Origin: Haloplanus litoreus
GTDB taxonomy: Archaea > Halobacteriota > Halobacteria > Halobacteriales > Haloferacaceae
Assembly: GCF_042677945.1 (NCBI RefSeq)
Contig: NZ_JBHUDN010000005.1
Reading direction: 5' to 3' (one strand)
Length of the DNA: 64,000 bases
Made by a program: the position numbers and the translations under genes. Under the pieces are notes generated by a model. It did no database searches. It saw nothing but the letters and a program-made list of their open reading frames with translations, and was not told the origin of the DNA. Below, one piece after another: positions 26,293-33,878 of this stretch. Position 1 is the first letter of the stretch, and every line of letters begins with the position of its first letter.

Positions 26293-26925
26293 ATGGATTT
26301 CGACCGCGCCCGTTCCGACCTCGTCGACCGTCTGATCGAGGCCGGACGGCTCGACCGCCCCGCCACGGCGCGGGCGATGCGTGCCGTCCCCCGCCACGAG
26401 TTCGTCCCGTCCGACCGCCGCGAGGCCGCGTACCACGACCGGCCCCTCCCCATCGGCGGCGGCCAGACGATCAGTGCCCCGCACATGGTGGCGACGATGA
26501 CCGACCTGCTGGCACCCGATTCCGGCGACGACGTCCTCGAAATCGGCACCGGGTGTGGCTACCACGCCGCGGTGACCAGTGAAGTGCTCGGCGGGGGCAC
26601 CGTCTTCAGCGTCGAGGTCGATCCCGAACTCGCCCACGAGGCGCGCGACCGCCTCGGCCGACTGGGGTACGACGTCCGCGTACGCGTCGGCGACGGCCAC
26701 GCGGGATGGCCGGCCCACGCTCCCTACGACGGGGCGTATCTCACCTGCGCACCGGCGTCGATGCCGGAGGCGGTCGTCGAACAGGTGCGACCCGGCGGTC
26801 GGATCGTCGCCCCCGTCGGCCGTGGGCGACAGGAACTCGTCCGCCTGACGCGGCGGACCGACGGTGGCGTCGACCGCGAGACACACGGCGGCGTCCGGTT
26901 CGTCCCCATGCGATCCGACGACTGA
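26293..26925 (+). CDS. pcm: protein-L-isoaspartate O-methyltransferase
   Basis: 210 aa, full length. The substrate loop reads GGGQTISAPHMVA (55-67), with Ser61 and the APH triplet of the family. SAM motif I is VLEIGTGCGYHAA (81-93), and the acidic residue after strand 2 is in FSVEVDPEL. The enzyme methylates damaged isoaspartyl residues to start their repair. The ATG at 26293 gives the standard N-terminus. A diverged paralogue follows 83 nt downstream. Confidence 0.94.
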   Translation: MDFDRARSDLVDRLIEAGRLDRPATARAMRAVPRHEFVPSDRREAAYHDRPLPIGGGQTISAPHMVATMTDLLAPDSGDDVLEIGTGCGYHAAVTSEVLGGGTVFSVEVDPELAHEARDRLGRLGYDVRVRVGDGHAGWPAHAPYDGAYLTCAPASMPEAVVEQVRPGGRIVAPVGRGRQELVRLTRRTDGGVDRETHGGVRFVPMRSDD

Positions 26926-27008
26926 TCTTCGGTCCGCATCCGCCGTCGTTCTGTCCCCCCCGCCCGACAAGCGCACGCTTCATAAGCACCGCCGCCCAGG
27001 CTCTCCGT

Positions 27009-27782
27009 ATGGACCAAGCGGTGTTGCGCGAGGACATGGTCGACGGTCTCGACCACGCCCTCGGTGGTCTCGACGAGGAGCTAGGGGTGGCAATGCGGAC
27101 CGTCCCACGGCACGCCTTCGTCGAGGACCGACCCTACGACAACCGTCGCGGCGACCACGCCGGGACGGACGTGCTCGCGCCCCGAACCGTCGCCAGACTG
27201 CTCGAGGCTCTCGCCGTCGAAGACGAGAACGACGTCCTCGTCGTCGGCGTCGGTGTCGGCTACACCGCGGCGCTCCTCGCCGAACTCGTGGGCGAGCGAC
27301 GCGTCCACGCCGTCGACATCTCCCGACGCCTCGTCGTCGACGCGCGCCGGAACCTCGGACGCGCGGGGTACGACGGTGTCCTCGTCGACCGCCGCGACGG
27401 CGCGAACGGCCTCCCCGAGTATGCCCCCTTCGACCGAGTGCTCGTCGAGGCGACGGCCGTGCGCCCGCCCAGTGCTCTGCTCGAACAACTCGGCGCCGAC
27501 GGCCGTCTCGTGATGCCGATGGGGACGCCCGAGGGGTCGCTGGTCGCCGTCGAAGCCGGCGACCCTGACGAGGACTACACCGTCGTCGAGGAGTTCGGGC
27601 CCCTGACGCTCGCACCACTGCTCGTCGAGGGCGAACAGGCCGGCGGCGTCACCCGCAACCGGACGGAACGCGAGGACCGCGAGTTCGCCGAACAGGGGTA
27701 CTTCGCGCCGACCGGATGGGAGCAGGACTGGATCGACTGGGACGAACGCCTCGACGGCGGGCGCGGCCACCACCGCCGTTGA
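27009..27782 (+). CDS. diverged PCMT-like methyltransferase paralogue
   Basis: 257 aa. It aligns with the upstream pcm product over its N-terminal half (AMRTVPRHAFVEDRPYDN versus AMRAVPRHEFVPSDRR). The SAM loop is kept in form (VLVVGVGVGYTAALL), but the catalytic loop GGGQTISAPH is replaced by HAGTDVLAPRT, losing the key Ser and His. About 45 extra C-terminal residues are rich in Trp, Glu and Asp. Isoaspartyl repair activity is therefore doubtful; it may methylate something else or act as a binding protein. A CTTCATAAG element at 26975-26983 lies about 28 nt before the ATG, so it has its own promoter. Confidence 0.85.
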   Translation: MDQAVLREDMVDGLDHALGGLDEELGVAMRTVPRHAFVEDRPYDNRRGDHAGTDVLAPRTVARLLEALAVEDENDVLVVGVGVGYTAALLAELVGERRVHAVDISRRLVVDARRNLGRAGYDGVLVDRRDGANGLPEYAPFDRVLVEATAVRPPSALLEQLGADGRLVMPMGTPEGSLVAVEAGDPDEDYTVVEEFGPLTLAPLLVEGEQAGGVTRNRTEREDREFAEQGYFAPTGWEQDWIDWDERLDGGRGHHRR

Positions 27783-27798
27783 ACGGGCGACGCCGCCC

Positions 27799-28242
27799 TC
27801 ACTTCCGAACCACCAGCACTTTCGCGTTCCCCCGCCGGTCGACGTAGCCGCTCCCGGCCGGCGGTTTCACCTCGATCAGCAGCGTCCCTTGATCCTGGTT
27901 CGCCCGCAAGGTGGGCGCCGCCGAGACGGTCACCGTCCCGTCCTCGCCGGTCGTCGCGGTTCGGACCCCGTCGAGGTCGGCGCTCCCCGCCTTCACGACC
28001 ACCGTCGCGTCCGCGACCGCCGAGCCGTCGGCGCCGACGACGGTCAGTTCGATGGACGACTCGCCCGGACCAACCACCTCCGGCTCCGGACGCACGTCGA
28101 GTTCCGTCGTCGATAGTCCTTGAATTCCGGTCAGCATGTTCATCATGACGCTCAGGCTGGCGACGCCGATGACCAGGGCGATGACCAGTCGGATCGGCAA
28201 CCCCTCGATGGCGCGGCGGTCCGCTCGGAACGACTCGAACAT
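27799..28242 (-). CDS. membrane-anchored protein with a carboxypeptidase-regulatory-like domain
   Basis: 147 aa. One N-terminal membrane segment (LVIALVIGVASLSVMMNML, about residues 19-37) is followed by an external beta-sandwich-like domain with VVGADGSAVADATVVVKAG and GEDGTVTVSA, the pattern of carboxypeptidase-regulatory/Big-like folds. A pilin-like short N-terminus with positively charged residues before the helix is visible, but there is no clear pilin processing site. Function unknown. It is divergent from the HerA-like ATPase gene (75-nt space). Confidence 0.8.
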   Translation of the reverse strand: MFESFRADRRAIEGLPIRLVIALVIGVASLSVMMNMLTGIQGLSTTELDVRPEPEVVGPGESSIELTVVGADGSAVADATVVVKAGSADLDGVRTATTGEDGTVTVSAAPTLRANQDQGTLLIEVKPPAGSGYVDRRGNAKVLVVRK

Positions 28243-28317
28243 GGGTCGCCTTGGTCCCGGTATCACACTTGAACGTCCGGGCGGAGCTTTAGGGTGGAGT
28301 GGGCGACCATCCCCGCC

Positions 28318-29421
28318 GTGCACGTACTCGGACGTACCGACGACGCAGGACCGGCAGTACGGCTCGGACACTACCGTGCGGCCGACGGGAGTGAGGGAGC
28401 GACGGTCGGGCTGGATCTGGATCGGCCGCACGCGACGCTGATCGTCGGCAAACGCGGCTACGGCAAGTCCCACACGCTCGGCGTCCTCGCGGAGGATGCG
28501 GCGCGCGCGCCGGGCGTCGCCCCCGTCGTGGTCGACACGATGGGGGAGTTCGGTGGTCTCGCCGCCGACGTGGTCCCCGCACACGTCGTCGACACGCCGA
28601 CGGTGGCCGCGGCGACGCTCCCGCCACCGGCCTGGCCCGCGCTGTTCGACCTCTCGGCGACGGACCCCGTCGGCGCCTTGCTCTGGGAGGCCGCGGCGGA
28701 CGCCGAGACGCTCCCCGCGATGACGGCGACCGTCGCGTCGGCATCGGGTTCCGACGACGTGCGCCGCGCCGCGAAGAACCACCTCGCTCTCGCCGATTCG
28801 TGGGACGTCTTCGATCCCGATGGCCTCGACGCGGCGACGCTTCTCGACGGCGAGGCAACCGTCCTCGACTGCGCGGGGATGGACGACCGGGCGGCCGGTG
28901 CACTGGTTCGCGCCGTTGCCCGCGGCCTGTACGACGCCTGCGTCGACGGCCGTCCCCCTCGCTTACCGTGGCTCCTTTTGGACGAGGCACACGCCTTCTT
29001 CGACGGCGTCGCGTGGCCGGCGCTGGAGACGGTGGTGACGCGCGGGCGGACCCCCGGTGTCTCGCTGGTTGCGGCCACCCAGCGGCCGAGCGCGCTCCCG
29101 TCGGTCGCCGTCTCGCAGGCCGACCTGTTGATCGCACACCGCCTGACTGCCGCCGACGACGTAGCGGCGCTGGCTGCGGCGGCACCGACGTACCTCTCCG
29201 GGACACTCCGCGAGCGCCTGCCGACCGCACCCGGCGGCGCCGTCGTCGTCGACGACGCCACCGAGTCGGTCCACGGGGTGCAGGTGCGCCGGCGCGAGAC
29301 GCCTCACGGCGGCGCCGACCCGCGCGCGAGCGTCCGCGCCGATCAGTCCTGCAGCGACGTTCCGCAGTCCGGGCACTCGTCGTCGACGACGGGGACCGGC
29401 GTCGAACAGACCGGACAGTAG
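28318..29421 (+). CDS. HerA-like/DUF87 ATPase
   Basis: 367 aa from the GTG at 28318, preferred because a CTTTAGG element lies 29 nt upstream; an in-frame GTG at 28294 would add eight residues. Walker A is GKRGYGKSH (44-52), Walker B is LLLDEAHAFF (near 219-228), and an AATQRPSALP segment supplies the sensor/arginine region, as in HerA-FtsK ATPases that pump DNA. No NurA nuclease is adjacent, and the protein is shorter than HerA, so its partner is unknown. The last roughly 26 codons run antisense through a small zinc ribbon gene, and the tail is Ser/Thr/Gly-rich and not typical of a folded end. Confidence 0.85.
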   Translation: MHVLGRTDDAGPAVRLGHYRAADGSEGATVGLDLDRPHATLIVGKRGYGKSHTLGVLAEDAARAPGVAPVVVDTMGEFGGLAADVVPAHVVDTPTVAAATLPPPAWPALFDLSATDPVGALLWEAAADAETLPAMTATVASASGSDDVRRAAKNHLALADSWDVFDPDGLDAATLLDGEATVLDCAGMDDRAAGALVRAVARGLYDACVDGRPPRLPWLLLDEAHAFFDGVAWPALETVVTRGRTPGVSLVAATQRPSALPSVAVSQADLLIAHRLTAADDVAALAAAAPTYLSGTLRERLPTAPGGAVVVDDATESVHGVQVRRRETPHGGADPRASVRADQSCSDVPQSGHSSSTTGTGVEQTGQ

Positions 29422-29447
29422 TCGAGATAGCAGGCGGGATCGCCCAT
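29343..29447 (-). CDS. 34-aa zinc ribbon micro-protein
   Basis: ATG at 29447, TGA at 29345-29343. The peptide has CPVC and CPDC knuckles spaced 13 residues apart (Cys11, Cys14, Cys25, Cys28), plus a further Cys6 near the start, and ends GTSLQD. A complete double-CxxC zinc ribbon is unlikely by chance. Haloarchaea are known to encode many zinc-finger proteins under 70 aa, some acting in stress and biofilm phenotypes. It overlaps the 3' end of the HerA-like ATPase by 79 nt in antisense. Confidence 0.65.
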   Translation of the reverse strand: MGDPACYLDYCPVCSTPVPVVDDECPDCGTSLQD

Positions 29448-29562
29448 ACGCCACCTCGGGATCGGATGGTGGTAAGGATTCGGGAAGCTCCGCCGTAGCG
29501 CCGCCTTGGCCGGCGAGCGAACGCGTACTGTCCCGACGAGCCGAGATCCCCCGACAGGGTGA

Positions 29563-29907
29563 GTCCAGATCCGTCGTCTCGAGTTCGAGAACGCCTCCTA
29601 CGCGGACGACGGCGACTGGATCGAGTCGTGTCTGGTCACCTCGGGCACTGCCCTCGAACCGGCGGTGGCGTTGTCGTCGCTCCCCCGCGTCGAACTCTCC
29701 CACCACGAACGGCTCTTCGCCGACCGCACTGACCGGCCGGCGTTCGAGGACGGCGACCACGAGGCGACCTGTTACTCCCTGTCGAGGACGTCGACGCCGA
29801 ACCGCTGGATATTCCGGCGAGCGCGGACGCGAGGCGAGTCGGTCGAGGTCGAGTTCCGCGGCGGCGAGGTCGGCCTCCTTCTCCGGGTCGCTCCGCCGCC
29901 GAAATCT
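29563..29907 (+). pseudogene. decayed ORF, possibly the N-terminal part of a Bat-type regulator
   Basis: Coding-like sequence without a start codon: after a TGA at 29560 the frame reads IRRLEFENASYADDGDWIE and continues to about 29780 (EATCYSL). It then appears to shift frame (VEDVDAEPLDIPASADARR) and return (VEVEFRGGEVGLLLRVA). The pattern resembles the beta-rich input half of haloarchaeal bacterio-opsin-activator-like HTH regulators, but the HTH itself is missing. This is inference from composition and frame continuity. The 29448-29944 interval holds nothing else except the promoter of the next gene. Confidence 0.35.
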
Positions 29908-29910
29908 GTT

Positions 29911-29920
29911 CTTATTTATC
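29911..29920 (+). promoter_or_regulatory. TATA element for the first histidine kinase
   Basis: CTTATTTATC centred 30 nt before the ATG at 29945. Confidence 0.55.
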
Positions 29921-29944
29921 CCTGGTTCCACTCACCTGTCGGAT

Positions 29945-31093
29945 ATGCCGGGTGACGAGCGGAACTGGTGGGCGCTCCTCGGCGGTGCGGGAATCGCTCT
30001 CGTCGGGATCGGGTTCCTCGTTCTCGCGGTCGACCATCTCGCCGGCGAGCACTCCCGGCCAGTTACGCTCGTTCTCGGGGGTGGGATTCCCCTCCTCGTC
30101 GCCTTCGGGACCGTTCTCGCGGGTGCGCGGATCGCCCGGAGCGACGCCGCGAAGTCGACCGTCCTCCGACTGGTGGGCTGGTGGGGATTCGGCATCGTGG
30201 CGTCCGCGTCCATGGGCATCGCGTCGGTGGTCTACGAGCAGAGCCACGGCGTCACCCTGGTGGATACGACGTACATCGTCATCAACAACACGACCGTCGG
30301 CGCCGCCGGCGGTCTCCTGATCGGCCATTTCTACACTCGCAGCCGACGGCACGCCGAACAGTTGGCGGCGGAACGCGACCAACTCGAAACCGAGCGGGCA
30401 CGTCTGGAAGTCCTCAATCGGGTCGTTCGCCACGACATCCGAAACGACATGACGGTCGTGATCGGCTGGCTCGCAGCGCTCGACGAGCACGTCGACGACG
30501 GGGGGCGAGAGGCGCTCGAACGGGTGCAGACCGCGAGCGATCACGTCGTCGAACTCACGCGAATCGCCCACGATTACGTCGACGTGATCGTCGGCGAGAC
30601 TCGTCCCGACCTGCAACTGGTCTCGCTCTCGGACGTCCTCGAGACGGAACTGCAGACCCGCCGCGACGCCTATCCGGACGCTTCGTTCAGAGTCGGGGAC
30701 GTTCCCGACGTGACCGTCCGGGCCAACGAGATGCTCGGTGCCGTCTTTCGAAACGTGTTGAACAACGCCGTTCAGCACAACGACGAGGCGTCCCCGACCG
30801 TGACGGTGCGTGCCGACCGGGTCGACGGGTCGGTGATCGTGCGCGTCGCGGACGACGGTCCCGGCATCCCGGATGATCGTAAGGAGTCCGTCTTCGGGAA
30901 GGGAGAGCGCGGGCTCGACAGCTCCGGAACCGGCATCGGTCTCCATCTCACCGAAACGCTCGTCACCGAGTACGGCGGCGACATCCGGATCGAGGACAAC
31001 GAACCGAAGGGGACAGTCGTCGAAATAGAGCTCACGGTAGCGTCGTCAACGGGTCCTCCGTCGTCGGCGCGCGTCCGTACCGGGAACGACTAG
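29945..31093 (+). CDS. membrane sensor histidine kinase
   Basis: 382 aa. Four hydrophobic segments occupy residues about 8-130. A short coiled coil (about 138-155) leads to the phosphoacceptor region RHDIRND with His163. The ATPase domain shows the N box NNAVQHND, the G1 motif DDGPGIPDD and the G2 motif SGTGIGLHL. No PAS or GAF sensor is present, so the membrane part is the likely input. No response regulator is adjacent. Its TAG stop and that of the opposite-strand kinase share the same CTAG tetranucleotide. Confidence 0.93.
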   Translation: MPGDERNWWALLGGAGIALVGIGFLVLAVDHLAGEHSRPVTLVLGGGIPLLVAFGTVLAGARIARSDAAKSTVLRLVGWWGFGIVASASMGIASVVYEQSHGVTLVDTTYIVINNTTVGAAGGLLIGHFYTRSRRHAEQLAAERDQLETERARLEVLNRVVRHDIRNDMTVVIGWLAALDEHVDDGGREALERVQTASDHVVELTRIAHDYVDVIVGETRPDLQLVSLSDVLETELQTRRDAYPDASFRVGDVPDVTVRANEMLGAVFRNVLNNAVQHNDEASPTVTVRADRVDGSVIVRVADDGPGIPDDRKESVFGKGERGLDSSGTGIGLHLTETLVTEYGGDIRIEDNEPKGTVVEIELTVASSTGPPSSARVRTGND

Positions 31094-33021
31094 TCGACGT
31101 CGGGGCGTGGCTCCCTCGTCCGGCTGTCCCGGCCGTCGCAGCGTCGGCTCCGTGGGACGACGAGGGTGACGACGCTCCCCCGGGGATCGGCGTCCGCGAA
31201 GCGAACCGTCCCGCCCGCCTCCGCGACGATGTGATCGACGAGCCACAGGCCCATCCCGTTGCTGTGACGGAGTGCGTCGATCTCCGTCCGCTCCCCGATC
31301 ACCTGCCGCTCGGCCGCGGGGATTCCCGGCCCGTCGTCTTCGATCCGGAGTTCGACCGCGCCGTCCTTGGTCCGTGCGTCGACCGTGATTTCGGGCCGCC
31401 GATCGGCGTGGACGATGGCGTTCTCGACGACCTCCTCGATCGCCCGTCGAAGCTCCGGGATCGTCGTGACCGTGAGTCCGGACGGCACGTCGACGGTGAT
31501 CGCCGCTTCGGGATACGTCCCTTTCAGGCGCTCGACGACGTCAGTCACCGAGTCCGACAGCGAGAGTGGGACCTCCGTCGACGGTTCCACCAGGAGCCGG
31601 ACGATCGAACGTTGTTTGTCCGCCCGGGCGAGGAGTTGCTGGCTCGCGTCCTCGATCCGGGTAGCCATCGCCGCGATCTCGTCGTCCGTCGTCTCCGACC
31701 GCACCGTCTCGGCGTTCCCCTGGACGACGCCCAGTTTGTTTCGGATGTCGTGTCGGAGGACGCGGGCGAGCACCTCTAACTGCCTGACACTCGTGTGCAG
31801 GTCGCTCTCTAGGCGCCGTTCGTACGCCTTCTGTTCGGTTATCTCGTCGTGGATCGCGACGAACCACTGGATCTCCCCCTCGTCCCCGAGGATTGGCGCG
31901 GTCGTCTGATGGATCACGAACTGATCCCCGTTTTTGCGCTCGTTGACGATCTCACCCTCCCAGACCTCGCCCGCGAGGATCGTGGACCACATCTCCTCGT
32001 AGAACGCCTCGTCGTGTTCGCCGGATTTGAGCACGTGCGGGTTCTCGCCGATGACTTCCGCGGCCGAATACCCCGTCACATCCTCCCAGGTGTCGTTCAC
32101 GTACTGGATCGTGCCGTCCCGATCCGTGATGAGGATCGCGTGCCCCGAGTAGTCCGCCGNNNNNNNNNNNNNNNNNNNNNNNNNNNNNNNNNNNNNNNNT
32201 CGATAGAGGGCCTTCTGGGGCTCCTTGATGCCCGTTTTTACGACAGCGAGGTAGATCAGATAGAACGAACCGAGTTTGAAGAGGTGACCGACCGCGTTCG
32301 AGAGCCCGTACACGTCGACGTAGAACGTGAAGGCGAGTTCGGACACCATCGTCAACAGCAGGGAGACGGCGAGCAGCTGGAAGACGTGCCTATCGAACGT
32401 CTCCCGCTGTCCGTACAGGAACACGAGTCCGGCGGCGAAGAGGCCGACGATGACGTACTCGCTGACGAGTTTGAATCGGGTGAGACCGCTCCCCGGGACG
32501 TACGCCCGCGGGAACTGATCGAAGACGAAGATCGACCCGAGACCGACCGCGACGACGAGCGCGTAGCCCGAGACGAGCGTCAGTAGCTCCCGATCGTTCC
32601 ACTCGCGGTCGGTGATCCCGCGCTCGCTGACGGCGAATCCGACGGCACCCGCCCCCAGAAGCGAGAGCCCCTCGAGCGATCGGCCGAAGAGCCAGAGCTG
32701 TGTCGGGAGGTTCGCCCCGGCCGTGGGGAAGACGCCCATTCCCTTGTACGCGAGCGTGTGTAGCAGATCCACGCCGCCGACGAACAGGTAGCTGATGCCG
32801 AGAACGACGACGAACGGGTGCTTCAGTTCCTCGCGTGCGTTCCAGGTGACGAGAAACACGCCGGACGCGACCACGATGCTGAACATCTCGACGACGCTGT
32901 GAAAGAGTAGGAAGTTCCGCAATTGGACGACGTAGAGCACAGCTACGCCGCCGCCGACTCCCACGATGGGGAGTGCGTGTCTCCACCACTCCTCCGAAAC
33001 CAGTCTACGCGACACGCGCAC
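31090..33021 (-). CDS. MASE3-PAS sensor histidine kinase, interrupted by an assembly gap
   Basis: About 643 aa. An N-terminal MASE3-like sensor with seven to eight membrane helices covers residues 1-270, followed by a PAS domain (AILITDRDGTIQYVNDTW onward), the phosphoacceptor motif RHDIRNK, and an ATPase domain with ENAIVHAD, DDGPGIP and GMGLWLVDH. A 40-N gap removes about 14 residues between the sensor and PAS domains; the frame stays open across it. The start is the GTG at 33021, with a CTTAAATTA element about 24 nt upstream; a second GTG at 33015 is possible. The signal is unknown. Confidence 0.9.
   Translation of the reverse strand: MRVSRRLVSEEWWRHALPIVGVGGGVAVLYVVQLRNFLLFHSVVEMFSIVVASGVFLVTWNAREELKHPFVVVLGISYLFVGGVDLLHTLAYKGMGVFPTAGANLPTQLWLFGRSLEGLSLLGAGAVGFAVSERGITDREWNDRELLTLVSGYALVVAVGLGSIFVFDQFPRAYVPGSGLTRFKLVSEYVIVGLFAAGLVFLYGQRETFDRHVFQLLAVSLLLTMVSELAFTFYVDVYGLSNAVGHLFKLGSFYLIYLAVVKTGIKEPQKALYRXXXXXXXXXXXXXXADYSGHAILITDRDGTIQYVNDTWEDVTGYSAAEVIGENPHVLKSGEHDEAFYEEMWSTILAGEVWEGEIVNERKNGDQFVIHQTTAPILGDEGEIQWFVAIHDEITEQKAYERRLESDLHTSVRQLEVLARVLRHDIRNKLGVVQGNAETVRSETTDDEIAAMATRIEDASQQLLARADKQRSIVRLLVEPSTEVPLSLSDSVTDVVERLKGTYPEAAITVDVPSGLTVTTIPELRRAIEEVVENAIVHADRRPEITVDARTKDGAVELRIEDDGPGIPAAERQVIGERTEIDALRHSNGMGLWLVDHIVAEAGGTVRFADADPRGSVVTLVVPRSRRCDGRDSRTREPRPDVD
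32160..32199. other. assembly gap (40 N)
   Basis: Lies inside the MASE3-PAS kinase gene. The gene reads in frame on both sides if the gap really is 40 nt. Confidence 0.95.
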
Positions 33022-33040
33022 GTTTCCCGTCTCGGAACAA

Positions 33041-33049
33041 TAATTTAAG
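33041..33049 (-). promoter_or_regulatory. TATA element for the MASE3-PAS kinase
   Basis: The minus strand reads CTTAAATTA, centred about 24 nt before the GTG at 33021. Confidence 0.45.
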
Positions 33050-33192
33050 AATACTGATGGGGAGCGTAGGAGCGTAATCGGCGTCTAGGTCGCACGTCGC
33101 GGGCCGCGAACGGCCGTTCGCGCATCGTCTACGGCCATCGTGTCAGATGAGAAAAATCAGTTGCCGCTCGCCGATTGGTCGCGACAGAACGC

Positions 33193-33214
33193 GCCCGGAG
33201 CGGGAGTGTGAACC
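33193..33214 (-). repeat. displaced partial copy of the tRNA-Asp 3' end
   Basis: GCCCGGAGCGGGA at 33193-33205 is identical to the last 13 bases of the tRNA-Asp acceptor/T-arm side at 33325-33337, and TGAACC follows in both. It lies about 119 nt beyond the 3' end of the tRNA gene. A second T-arm-like GGTTCAAATCC occurs on the plus strand near 33241-33251. The rest of 33022-33323 holds nothing recognisable. Confidence 0.6.
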
Positions 33215-33323
33215 ACGGTCGTTCCGCTCGCGTCACTCTCCGGTTCAAATCCCTAGTGCCGCCTTCCTGATTCCGTCACGCTTCTCGCGATACTCGTCAC
33301 TCGTGAGTTGGAATCGGGAAGAA

Positions 33324-33396
33324 CGCCCGGAGCGGGATTTGAACCCGCGTCACGACCGTGACAGGGTCGTATGATGGGCCACTACACCATCCGGGC
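33324..33396 (-). tRNA. tRNA-Asp (GTC)
   Basis: 73 nt including the discriminator G. The acceptor stem GCCCGGA pairs with TCCGGGC, the anticodon loop CTGTCAC gives GTC, and the T-arm contains GGTTCAAATCC. No intron. A TATA element lies about 32 nt upstream. Confidence 0.95.
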
Positions 33397-33423
33397 CTTC
33401 GCATCTACACCAACCGGGGACTG

Positions 33424-33433
33424 GGAAATAAGA
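33424..33433 (-). promoter_or_regulatory. TATA element for tRNA-Asp
   Basis: The minus strand reads GTCTTATTTC, about 32 nt before the first base of the tRNA. Confidence 0.5.
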
Positions 33434-33583
33434 CTTGCCATATCGTGGCGCCGTGTGGTGGTGTAACGCGAGGCGCGCCGGAACGGTTTTGTACCGGGAG
33501 AGCGTGTGACAATCCGTACCGAGCCTCGTCCGCTGGGGGATGCCGGCGGGTCGAATAGCGTCGCTTCGCGTTCTTTGAAAAGC

Positions 33584-33591
33584 GTTATATG
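33584..33591 (+). promoter_or_regulatory. TATA element for the RNA polymerase operon
   Basis: GTTATATG about 60 nt before the rpoH ATG, implying a leader of roughly 30 nt, unlike the leaderless genes around it. The sequence between tRNA-Asp and this element (33434-33580) shows no gene. Confidence 0.5.
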
Positions 33592-33647
33592 GTTGGGTCT
33601 ACAAAGGCGCCGTAGTATCTCGTGATAACTTCTCCACCCGAACATCC

Positions 33648-33878
33648 ATGGTAGACGTAAGCCAACACAAACTGGTTCCGGAGCATACAGTCCTCGACGA
33701 CCCGGATCGGGTCGACGAGGTACTGGCGGAGTACAACGTCAGCAAAACCAACCTGCCGAAGATCAAACTGAGCGATCCGGCCCTTCCCGACGAGGCCGAA
33801 CGTGGTGACGTGATCGAAATCGTCCGCGACTCGCGGACCACCGACCAAGCGACAGTGTACCGACTGGTGGTCGAATGA
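33648..33878 (+). CDS. rpoH: RNA polymerase subunit H (Rpo5)
   Basis: 76 aa, the usual length for archaeal Rpo5, homologous to the C-terminal jaw domain of eukaryotic RPB5. Conserved segments are HKLVPEH, the KTNLPKIKLSDPAL stretch and GDVIEIVRDSRT. First gene of the rpoH-B''-B'-A'-A''-nusA operon. Its stop overlaps the rpoB'' start by 4 nt (ATGA). Confidence 0.97.
   Translation: MVDVSQHKLVPEHTVLDDPDRVDEVLAEYNVSKTNLPKIKLSDPALPDEAERGDVIEIVRDSRTTDQATVYRLVVE

Noticed and set aside
28294..28320. GTG at 28294 as start of the HerA-like ATPase
   Set aside because: It lies too close to the only TATA-like element (about 28286-28292). The GTG at 28318 has the usual spacing, though the upstream start cannot be fully excluded.
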